Shown: one piece after another, positions 1 to 12,300 of the stretch
Layout of the letters: each line of letters starts with the position of its first letter
How positions within the stretch are numbered: position 1 is the stretch's first letter
DNA from: Hydractinia symbiolongicarpus
Lineage: Eukaryota; Cnidaria; Hydrozoa; Anthoathecata; Hydractiniidae
Length of the DNA: 64,000 nucleotides
NCBI RefSeq assembly: GCF_029227915.1
Contig: NC_079875.1
Coordinates: forward strand, 22,315,001-22,379,000
Direction of reading: 5' to 3'
Translations under genes and position numbers: made by a program
The notes under the pieces: model-generated
The model's input: the letters and a program-made list of their open reading frames with translations, nothing else
What the model was told of the DNA's origin: nothing
Database searches by the model: none

Positions 1-388
1 CTTGACATGTGGGATTTATCGCGCAGATGCTTTTTTCTTATTTATACTTCTTGTACAGGTTCCAGAAACTTTAAACGGTTTAGCTTTTTAAAATACACTC
101 CACAAAACACAAAAAATACCTTCATATGGAAAATGTTGTCATTTAATACAGGTTTTAATGTTTTGAGAATTTCAATAACTTAGGATAAATACATTAAATG
201 GATTTACACACAATTCAATATGTCCATGATCAAGTCTGGTACTTTTCAAGACACGGCTTTTTTAAGGCTGGGGGTGGAATTTGTAATTAGTCCTGATAAG
301 TAAAAGAGCCAGTTATTGCACTTCATAAGAGTATACTGTGATGTTTTAATACCTCCAAACTTTCTGCTGCAATAATGAAACAACAAAC

Positions 389-3300
389 CTTAGTACAGAA
401 CTCTGTTAAAATAATTATTTCTTGTCCTTGGAAACTGATACCAACCAAGTCGACTAAGTTTTTGTGATGCAGGGTGCTGAAATTAAATCATGGAATTATA
501 AGCATATCACGTTACAGAACTTAATAATTTGTCTACCACAAAAAAAAGCCTCTTACGTCATGACAGAAGCTTCTGCTAAAAACGACTGTGCAGCGATCGT
601 GTCATCTTTTAACTTTTTAATAGCAACTGCTCGTCCTTGATAAGATCCTCTGAACACCTCTATAATTCAGTAACAAGCAACTTTTAATAATAAACATTTA
701 TTTTGTTCACTGGCGATCATATAGACTTTATGTTACCTCCGAACTCTCCCATGCCAATTTTTTCATTAAATTCAACATCATCAATAGGAACAGCCCAGCC
801 CTCTAAGTACGAGAAATATGGTCAACAGACAGTATAAAAACAAATAATTACAAGAATAATATTCGAACTTGCAGGAACTAAACTAGAAAATAAAAACGAC
901 ATTGGTTTCGACGCGTTTCGTTTGTCAACACCCATTATCAAGACATAACTAATAATTACAAATTGTGAGAATATATTAATTGTAAAATGATGTTTTGTCG
1001 AAAAACAATAGCGTCATAGAACATTTAAAAGTTTTTATTTAAAATGGATATACCACGATAATTGTCGATTTTCATAAACCCCTTTAGTGATCGCTAACAG
1101 CACTGTTACTAGGCAACACAGATTTACCCGTAAGATCGCAATTAATACATTTCATGGAAAGTGGTCTATACCATACTCTATTATGGCGTGCTTAGAATAT
1201 CACACTTTGTATTCCCAACTCAGTATAGCACACCTTGTGGAGCACACTCCATAATTCACACCCGCACTATGTATTTTTTCAATTTTAACATTTACTGTAC
1301 TCACATTTCGATATGATTCATCCAAAAAAAGTTTACATGTCTCTGAAACAAAAAATTTTTTAATTCTTTTGAAATTGAGAAGTACACTCCGTATGTAAGA
1401 TAAACTTTGAAAGTACTTGTTTTTTAGTGAGCATGAGGTTTAATACTGTAACATAACTTTAGTTTTTTTATCGTAAAATAGATATGGAAAAATACTGTGA
1501 ACAAATACCCGAGCACCCGGTAACTTTATTATTTTAAGTTGCATGATTCGAGTTCTTTATTTTACTTTTGTCAATTAATTCTAGACAGTAGTTCCATATT
1601 ATTTTTCACTACTATATTTATAATTCTTAACTACAGTAACTTCAATATTTTAACAATTCTTTTCTAAAAATCAAATTCAGTTTCTGCAACAGATAGTGAA
1701 TGCTTACTGAAATCCATTTGAACGGTAAATTTAATTACAATATAAGATATCAATATTCCAACAACAGCTCAATATTTCTACAGTTTTTATATGCAGTTAT
1801 TTAGTTCAGTCACTTGTACTTCCTGAGGATTTGAACCTTCTATTTTTTTTCTAAAAACACTTCTACTTTAACCAAGGCCCCTAATCTGAACGATAATTAC
1901 AAAAAATTCAACAAAACATAAATAAACAAACAAACAAACAAACAAACAAACAAACAAACAAATAAATAAACTGCTATTACATATTATAACTTATCCTTTC
2001 ACAAAATTTGGTATCATCAAAGTTTTGATAGCAAAAGATGTAACAAATTATTTAAAATTTGATTTTTCAGATTATTCAAAATTGCGACAAAAGTACAGTG
2101 AAGGGAGTATATACTATATTTCCTGAACAGACTATTTTCTCTGAGTATTTTTGAAAAAGCAGAATTTAAAGTTAAAAATAGTGTTAAAATAAAAATATTT
2201 TTAGCCTTATAATGGAAAAAATTTTTTTGAGGTTTTAGATTCACTCAGCCATGGATATTATTTTCCTGACTTTACGGAAGCCATGAACAAGTGCTTACTA
2301 ACAAAAACTATTGAAACGAAAGTAGGGTGAAAGCTGTGGAGTTACTTAGCTATTGGTGTTTCTTTAAAGCAATACTTCTTACGTCTATGTGTCATAACGT
2401 GGAAGGAATAAAAACAAGTGTTCGTATCCAATATTTTTATACTAGTCGTCAAACCGTGGAAAAAAACACAGGGTGGCTCGTCCTTCATATATTGCATTTC
2501 AGGTTTTGGTAACATACAACAGCTATTATTATAGAGATGTGATACTTCTCTTAAATCAAGGCATAAAATCCTAAGAGTATATATAGAAAACAATCCAACT
2601 TACCTTTTTGAAATGAGTCTTGAAACACTTGCGATGAAATGGACATATGTTTTTGTTTGTTTAACGGTAGTTTCAAATTCGTACACAATCCATCAGATAA
2701 TTTCTCATAGTACTGGAAAAAAAAATGAAAATGATTCCAATGTTTAGAGCATTACGTTAATGAATTATTGCAAACAAAAACAGTTGTCTGCCAAAACAAT
2801 TGTCTACATGAACGGTTGTCCACAAGAACAATTGTCTACCAGAACAATTGTCCACAAGAACAATTTATCACCAGAACAATTGTCTAGCAAAACAATTGTC
2901 TACATGAATGATTGCCCACAAGAACAATTGTCCACCAGAACAATTGTCTAGCAAAACGATTGTCTACAAAAACAATTGTCTGCAAGACAATTGCGTAGAC
3001 GATTTTAAGATAGCTAATACTCTTTTGACCACAGCAATAAATTTTTTTATATTTTTTTAATAATTTTTTTTCACAGCAATAAAATCAGTGTAAGTATGGA
3101 AAGCCGCAATACATTATGTTCTCAAATGTAAAAATATTTTTTATGGAGACCTTAAGACAAAAGGTTGCACCTTACTTTTTAGAGGGAAAATAGAAATAAT
3201 AATTTGTCTCAGCTTGTCCAGCATGGCATGTATGGCGAATCTTGGTCTTTTTACTAATTATTGAAATTATATCTCCGTTTAAGCCAAGACTACAAAATTC

Positions 3301-6300
3301 ATAGATTAAAATTCAAACGTGTTTCAAAAATATGAAAAAGCATGGCTTCACAATAACTTACATTGGACGTATTAGGGTTATTATAATTACAACTTGAATT
3401 TTATAGATCAATCATTATCATTGGTTTAATGTCTTTTCAATCTGACTTCCAATAATCGCCTAACTAGTCTTAAATATGCTAAGGACAAAATCTCTTTATA
3501 ATAATCTACGTTAAAAAATTCTTGTCTTGTAAACAAACTGCTCTAACTTCCGACATGTACCAAGGAAATGGTAACTCCTTCAACTTTTAAAAAATTTCAC
3601 TCAAAATTATTCTATGGAACGTTCTTTTATAAATTTTTAAATGCAAATTACTAAAATAAATCAGGCCTATGTAATTCTCAAAGCTTAACAAATGTCCATT
3701 TTCTATTAAGCACTCCACTAAATAAACTATTAAACCATTTAAATGAGCATTTATATTTTGAATAATTACAAACTTGCTAATAGGTGAAAAAATAAGTCTT
3801 TCTTTAACTTCAGCTAAACGTGTGGAAATATTTATAAGTGTCTCATTTGATTAAGCACTTATGCAAAAATTTAGTACGTGCCCAGGATGCTAATTAAGAG
3901 GTTCTGGTCCTGTTACGGGTCAGAAGTCCTGTATTTTCAATACAGAACCTCTGAAAAACAAACCTTAAAATAATAAACAGAACAGTGGAAAGATTCTTTC
4001 TAATTTTGTTTTAAATTATAAAATACATTACTTTTAAATTTACCACATAAGTTTACGGTTGATATTATAAAAATACTAATGTTGCTCCATTCAAAATAAA
4101 AATAAAAACATGTAAGGAAAGATCAGTATTTAATGAAGTGTAATTATCAGGGTATATATATTCTATATAAAAATTATATATAAAAATTATATATTAGTCT
4201 TGTCATTGAAGAAAGGATAGGTGTGTGGCAAATCACACGCCAAAAATAGCTTTTATGGTATCCATGCGTGTGACTTTCTATTCTCCGAACAGTCTGTCTA
4301 CAAAAACAAACCTTTTACACAGGTGATATCGACCTTGTGTGTGTGTATGCAATAAGACCTAAAAACAACATGCTCAATTCTATTTCAGGCGTGTGATGAT
4401 GCTGGAACAACAAGACTGATATCAAGCTTAGTATATTTTTATTTTGATTGCAGGAAAGGGCACAACAAAGTGGTAGATAAATTTAAATATATGAGGTACC
4501 TATATATAAATAAGCCAAATGGAAGAAATAACCATGCATTGCTATATTGTTAACTTTGTGTTCCAATAAATCCCTTTAATTGTGCTGTTTCAGATAAATG
4601 GGAGTAGCGTATATGTTATGTAACATGTGAAGTACAATTTGACAGCGGCAAAGTCAAAAGCCAAAAATATGGCAGTGATTGTAACCCATGCTAAATCTTT
4701 TTCTAAACAAACATTTTTAATTTATATTGAATATGACTTGGCATCACAAGGCCTTTAAAAATATGCAAGCATGTTTTGCCCACCACTAACATTTTTAAAG
4801 TTTGTGCAATAATACCTCTTTATGGCCATAGTTGCATTAATCAAATAAATTATCCTAATTTCCAATATGATGTGTATCATCTATATAATAATACAGAGAA
4901 TGTGCGTGCGTGTGTCTGTAACAGGCGAAGGGAATGTGTTTATTTTCCTCTAATGTAGCTGCAAAAATTACGTCTTAAATGTTAAATCCTGACGTTACGT
5001 CGCGGCGTCAATAAAAATAATTTAAAGTCAAAATCTTAGTTTAAAATAATGAAGCCATAACAATGTTATAACTATGAGGTTAAATAACCTGGAAACGGGG
5101 TGGTGACACCGCTTGGGTAACTAGGGACATCCTGAGACCAATTTGGGTAAGTTTCCTAAACCTGGGTCCCCAAAAACGTTTCGGAATGGATGGGTTGATG
5201 ACGTCATGCAAAAAAACCCTTTAAACCTTAATACTTTGCAACCGTTTGTCAAAAGTACATGATCTTGTACATTTTCTTGATCAGCGTTGATCTATAGGAT
5301 GAAGACAATGGGTATACGAATTTTATTATAAAAACATGTGTACTTTAGATTTTTTTTTAAACCCATCTCCTTAACTGTTCGTCAACAGAGTATAATTCTT
5401 TACATTTTCTTTATTATCTTTTTCAGCTCTACACAATAAAGGCAATGTGTTAACAAATTTTTATAAAACATGCCGGACATCATCAAAATTTAAGTTATGG
5501 TTCTCTTTTCCAGTGTACTCCTGCATAAGTGGATTTTTACATAGGTCTTATTGACTAGTCTCAAGTAAAAAACAAAAATGACAAAAAAAATGTGTGTAAA
5601 CCGATAACACTTTGCTTTGTAATATGACTAAAGTATAGTAAATGTTGTGAATTTTATTCCATGCAAAAATTTATCCATAAGACAAGGCATGAACTGGCTA
5701 TTTTGCTCCAGTTCTTTTAATAAACTGCCAAAATTAACACTGAAAAAAACAATGTAAACAAGATTACATGAAATAATAAATCCAGATACCGACTTACTTT
5801 CACAAGCTCAACTAACGTTCCAAAATATCTTTCTTCGTCAACAGTCACTTTATTACGACGAGATATAACACGGTAGTGTTCCACTTTTTGGTCTTGTGGA
5901 CTTAAAAAAAGGTAAAACCAAAGATATACTGTTAACAATGTTTCATATCTAGAGACACAACAAAAATTATCAACCAAATTAGTTATTTCAGTTGCCGCTT
6001 GATATGTGGGACCTTTGATAAGTGAAACATTCCTTAAGTGGAACCATTTTTCCAGTCTTTTCAGCCAAATTACACTCCTGTAAGTGAAACTTTTGCCTAA
6101 TTTTCAAAACAAATTCCAAAATCTCAAGGTTTAAATTTTTCTTACATTTATATCACAGAATTTTTAAAACTAAACATGTGCACAAGGACACAGTACAGCT
6201 AACTTTGCGGTAGCAACATAGTGCCTGTACAGGCATCAAAAGGAAAGATTAAATCTAAAAGTTCGCTTCAAAAATACAATGCCTTAAAAAAGATTAAAAA

Positions 6301-9300
6301 AGATCAAAGCTGTATTTAAACAACTTTAAAGTATTGTGTTGCAAAAACACAGTATCACATGCCTCCCTATAAATGGCCTGTGATCGCAAGCACACATGCC
6401 ATATTTTGCTTCTGCATGCAATAATTTGCACACCATGCACATGATGATTTTGTATGTGTCATCTGTAGATGAAATATTTAACAGACTACAAGACAACGTG
6501 GATAACATTGTGGTTGATGATGGTAAGATGGAAGACAAAAGCAAAAAAAATGAATGCTTGCAAAAGCCTAGCTGACATAAGAAAGGCAATAATAACACTT
6601 CTGTACTTAAGCCTATTTGTAGAAGATGGAATACATTTATCAATGGTAAATGTGCCCAGGCTGATTGAAAACGAGCGGACAAGTCATTTAAAACAAGCCT
6701 CCATTGGCAATATTCTCTTCAGGAACTAAAAATTGAAATGTTCCGTTCTCAGTGATACACTTATAAACTGAACTTAGTATCTTTTATTTTACTCCTTCTG
6801 GAAACTTTTGCACCTGTATTTTTAGGGCTTAATAATCTTTTTTAATTAAACTTTTTTTGGTCCTTTAAAACTTCATCAAACAGCAACTATATGTACCTTA
6901 CAACACATAAGGTGTAGTCTCCTGGATAATTTGTGCTCTCACGGACGAGAAACAGTCCGATTTCGCGAGGCTGCAGTAAACTTTCAGCTTTTTCCCTTGT
7001 TATTTTGCCAAAAAACCAACTATAAAAAAAGAAAGAAATATATTACTATGATGATCACACAATACCAAAAAACCGAGAAAACAGTTAACAGTCTGGTAAA
7101 CAGAAAAATGCATAAAAAATGTGCATGGAGACATAAATGCACATACCAGGTGCTTTAAATGGGGATAACTAGAAAGCCAGGCCATTCCTTGAGACAAGTG
7201 CGATCGCACGAGCACTCGCCCACACACTCGTAAAAAAAATTATGAGTGCTTTTTATTGCACTTGTGAATTTTTTCTTTTCTAAAATATTATAGAGTGATG
7301 AAAAAGGCTATTACGACTTTATTCATATAATAATTTGCTGTGAATGTATGAATAATAAACAATTTAAATGTTTTTTCTTTGCTGTTAAACATCACCATAA
7401 CCACATCGTCACAAACACGCTAGTGATGACGCAAAAGGTTTTAAAGATAAGATTTTAAAACAAGCAAAAATAGAAGTTAGCCGGAAGTCTGTTTACCACA
7501 CAACAACATATTATCACTGCTAAGTTAAAAGAAATATCAACAAACATTAAATACTCACGGCATTTCATGTAAGTGTAACCCTCGCCTTGGTTGCACATAA
7601 CTGATTGGTATTATACCTGATCTTCCATTTGACAACATCTTTGCTCCATACCAATTTGGGTCCTACACATCAAGCATAAGATTAAGCAAGACTTTCAGTA
7701 TAGTTAAAGGGGTAATTTTATGATGCTTTTGCAAAACGTGTGAACTTACTTTTGTTGGATGAGAAATCTCCAAAATATCTCCTTTCTTAAATGATAAATC
7801 CTGGAAAGCAGAATACAGTTTAAGGTTACTGTAAAGGAAACAATTTTTTTTTAGGTTTTTTGCAAAAAATTCATGACATACAGAAAAAAAAATTCTCTTT
7901 CCAATGACATATCGCTACCTTAGTTCTAAAGGGGCCTAAGTCCAGGTCCTCCCCAATTCTAAATGGGCCTAAGTCCAGGTCCCCAACAATTCTAAAGGGG
8001 CCTAAGTCCATTTTTATGAAAATTAAGAATTTTGATTTTTCTGAATCTCTGGATCACTGGCTTTCTTTTGATGTGTCTGAAGTATGGGTTTTGAGGTTAG
8101 AAAGTCTTGAAAATTGATCACAAACCTTTGATAAATAACATATTTAATTTTAAAAAGGCCTAAGTCCATTAAGGTTTTAGTGCATATGGGCCTAAGTCCA
8201 TCTGGATGAAATGTTTCAGTTTTAAAAAGGCCTAAGTCCATGGGAAAGGGCCTAAGTCCATATTAAATTCAATTTAAATAAAAAAAGGACCTAAGTCCAT
8301 TTAGAACAGCCCAGCATTATGGTTGGTTGTAAGTGATGAAAAAATTTAATATAGTGTATTAATGATTTAATGGTGGTAAAAAAGAAAAGCAACAAAACCT
8401 GCATAGTGTGTTTTCAAATGTGGTTATTAGAAGAAGAATATTTTGGTTTGTATTAGAACTTTTTGGTTACTTTATTCAAATGGGTGCATCTTTATTCCTT
8501 TCTAAATATTTCAATTACAGTAGCTGGGGATAAATAAATACATAACATTACATTGCAAGACAGACCCAGGATTATAAGTTTGTTCTAAGCTGGTGAATTG
8601 ATGGTGAATGATTCTGTCTGTCCAAAAAAAACTTAAAAAAAACGCTAGAGGGCTTAAAAATGATTGCATTTGGCTAAAACTGGTAAAACTGGTAAAACTT
8701 GAGTGAATATGTGGGGGAACTTTTTTTTTGCCTCTGTAGTTTTTTTCTTTAAAAGTTTTTTTAGTTTCGTAAGCAAGCCAGTGTGGTTAGCATGTTAGAC
8801 AATATATTGTTTTAGTTAGTAGAAAAGTAAAAATGGGCACCAGAAGTTGGTATTCTGAAGTAAAGTATAAAGTTGGAGAAAAGTGTCATGTTAGGGCTGG
8901 CTATTTTGACAAGAGTGAAGCAGCTGATAAATATAGTGGCTTTTTTGTTCACAAAGAAGAGTCACTTCTTGAGGGGAGAATCCTCTCTGTCCACAAAAAG
9001 TCAGTTAGAGTGAAATTCCTAATTGATGAATCAGTATCAACCATTAAGTTTGAACACATTCTGGCAATAACAGATCAAAATCGACATCTAGTTCATTGGG
9101 GGTAAGTCACAATAATATTCTATTATGTGTATAATAGTGACCAAAGGAATCAACAAAATTAATTTCTACGAAAAAGGTAATGTTTTTATAGTAATTGTCG
9201 GGAGGAATATATTATTTGAAGCTATTTTATTTTCCTTTAAAACCAAAGTGAAGATCACAATGCTGTCAGTCTGAAAGGTTGGTAATTTAGTTTTAAATTC

Positions 9301-12300
9301 ATGCAAAAAGAAGATTACATTCTGGACCTTTATAAATAATATTGAACCTCTTTGATTAAACCTAAACATTTAAATTGGACAACATAATCCCTATTTTAAC
9401 TTAACCTCCTACACTGGTTTGTATTGATTAGATCTTAGAGGAGGGGGCTTTCTATGTTGGAATTATAGTATGCAAAAAATCTTGATTTTCAGATGCTGAC
9501 GATTCACCAGTTTTTAATGACGTGTTTCTAGGTAATATCACTTCAAACTCCTCATTGGTAAATCAAGGTAAGTTCGTAGAAAATTCTAGACTTTTGGCAA
9601 AGACATTTATAATGCTTGTCAGAAGTTTAGAACTGAATGTAGCAAACTATTCATTTTGATGGTATTTGCACACACCCATAAGAAAAAGAAAAAGAAATGA
9701 GGAAGACTGGGAGAAAAACACGGTCAATTGGTGAGCCCTGTCATAACTGTAGGCTGAATTGTAGTAACAAAATATCAGTGGATCAGAGGGAAAACTTCTT
9801 TCGTTCCTATTGGAATCTGGGTAACCTTGATAAACAGAGGCAATTTCTTTTGAATTCCATTATTATTGAGGCTCCATCTCGACACAGACCAAGGAAAGAA
9901 GTAGGTGAAAATAGAAGCAATTCCATAAAGTACTTTTTGAACGTGCAACAAGTATGTCAGCCAATGTTTTTGTCAACATTTGGTGTATCTCGCAAAACCA
10001 TACGTACTGCTATTTTTTTAAAAAAAAGATGGTAATCTTGTCTCAGAAGACAGAAGAGGAAAAGGACAATCTCGTGTGAAATATAATGAAGATTCCCTTG
10101 ATGCAGTAAAACGACACATCATGAAATTTCCAGTTATGGAAAGCCACTTCTGTAGGGAAGGAACAAAAAGGCAGTATCTCGCCAGCAACCTAAACATATC
10201 TAAAATGTACCAGCTTTTCAAGCTAGAAAACTCTACTAGCAAAGTGGAAGAACATTATTATCGTAAGATTTTCAACGAAAATTTTAATCTAGGGTTCCAT
10301 CAACCCAAGAAGGATCAATGCAGTGTTTGTGTGGAATATCGAAATGCTGTTGATAAGACCTTATTGCAAGAGAAGTATGATATCCACCTGAAAAATAAAA
10401 ACGAGGCTAGGCAATTTAAAAACAATATCAAAGAAGAAGCCTCTAAGGATAAAAGTATATACGTAGCTGCGTTCGATCTTCAAAAGGTATTGCAGGTGCC
10501 ATTTGGTGAGCATTCCGATTTTTTTTATAAACGTAAACTTTCCGTTTATAACCTAACCGTTACAAACTTGTGACACAAAAAACCTTTTGTTTTGTGTGGA
10601 ACCAGAACATTGCAAAGCGTGGCTCCAATGAAATTTCAAGTTGCCTGAAATTGTTTATTGAAGAATTACAAGACACTGTAAAAACACTCTATCTTTTTGC
10701 TGACAATTGCGCAGGCCAAAATAAAAACCGTTTTATAGTTCAAATGCTATCCATCTTAGCAAACGAAAAGGGTATTGTCATCAACCTTGTGTACTTAGAG
10801 AAAGGCCACACACAAAATGTTAATGATACAGTCCATTCCGTTATTGAGCGTGCAAAGAAAGGAGTTAACATCCATCACCCTACACAATGGATCACGCTGA
10901 TTGAGAAAGCTGCAAGGAAAAATCCATATAAAGTAATTTCAATGGATTCAAACAACTTCTACAAGTTCAAAAGCACTATATTCCATTAGTTAGCAATTAA
11001 TTTCACTTAGGCTACTATTAATAATTTTAACATATTTTTTTTCATTCCTTATTTTTAAAACAGTTTTTATTTTCATGATCTGTTTATTCTTTATATTTTC
11101 TGTTTTGCTCAAGTCACTTTTTATTATTCAGTTTTGTCAATAGTTCTAAAGTATTTCAGTAGTTTGATTTATTCTTTTTGTTAAGTTTAGACTAAATCAA
11201 CTGACCATATTGAGCACTGTTAGCTGATTCTGAATACACACATATTTTTCAACATAGAAACAATTATTTATCAAAATAGTTTTTAAGGGGTCTTTACCAT
11301 TTACAATAATCAGCTCTCCTTTTGGGCTGCACCTTCTGATTTCAATTTTCTATTTCTGATGATTTTTTTTAATACTCACAACGTAGAGTCTACTACTGTG
11401 AAGTAAATATTTTTAAATTTTAACTTTACAGAAAAGTTTAGCTACTCATAACTCAAGACTTGCAGAGATTGCTCTAAAAGTATCTTATCAGTAGATTCAA
11501 TAATTTATTTTCATTTAGTTTTTTTCAATTTTGGTTTACATTACATTACAATATTGCCTCAAGTTGCCTCAGAGTAGCCTCTAGGCTGCAGTAACTTGCA
11601 TTGCCTAGCTAAATGTCAATACGATCTAGTCTCAAAAACACTGGTGACACTAGTTACATATCACTCACTGTCAAGGCTATGTTATAAAACTCTAAGCATG
11701 CCTGATTAAGTGACTAATGACATAAAGGCACATAACAACTAATTTATTAAAGTTCTATTATATATTTCTTCAACACTGTTCCAGTCTTGTTGATAGCTGA
11801 TATTGTTCTTGTTGATTAATATTTACTAGTCTAATAATTCCTGTATAATAAATATTAATAGTAAAATTCAAGGAATATTTAAAATATTTAGCTCATACTT
11901 CAAATAAAATGTACTTCTACCAGCACTTTTATCAGTCTATTCAGTTACTCTATTCTAGTTCTCTTCAGGGCTTTAGGAAAAGCATGGAGTTAGGCCTTTT
12001 TTATGTTTAATACCTTTCGACCTTTTTTCTACTCAGAATGTGTTTGGACTGCTTTTAGAAATGTTTCGGACTTAGGCCTTTTCACAAAATTGAATTTTGA
12101 AGGTATGGACTTAGGCCCCTTTAGTGAAAACATTCATTATGGTGCTAAGTCCTTATAATTTAAAATTAGTAAGCATTAAAGAGGCCTAAGTCCTTTTTGT
12201 TGTTTTCACTTGGTGGCACATGATTTATTTGCTTTCCCAATAACAGCTTTTGATCCAAGAAACAAAATCATAATCATGGCTTTCAGAAAAGTTTTACTTC

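Noticed and set aside
358-371. Possible 14-bp CSK microexon after the gatekeeper exon
   Set aside because: It has AG and GT borders but the resulting residues do not match the expected GSLxxYL segment of CSK.
1-388. Remaining CSK kinase exons
   Set aside because: I searched the minus strand for GSL, HRDLAARN and DFG segments and found none; they must lie left of the window.
2765-2995. CRISPR-like regularly spaced repeat
   Set aside because: The spacers are themselves repetitive, units vary in length, and the setting is a eukaryotic intron.
3900-3960. Imperfect inverted repeat around GTTCTG..CAGAAC considered as tRNA-like
   Set aside because: No cloverleaf arms or T-loop consensus.
6326-6729. 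Overlapping ORFs on both strands
   Set aside because: Lie in a CSK intron between exons in phase; no recognisable motif, and mutually overlapping.
7929-8300. CRISPR-like GGCCTAAGTCC repeats and a short minus ORF repeating MDLGLFK
   Set aside because: Subterminal transposon repeats at irregular spacing; the ORF is a translation of the repeat.
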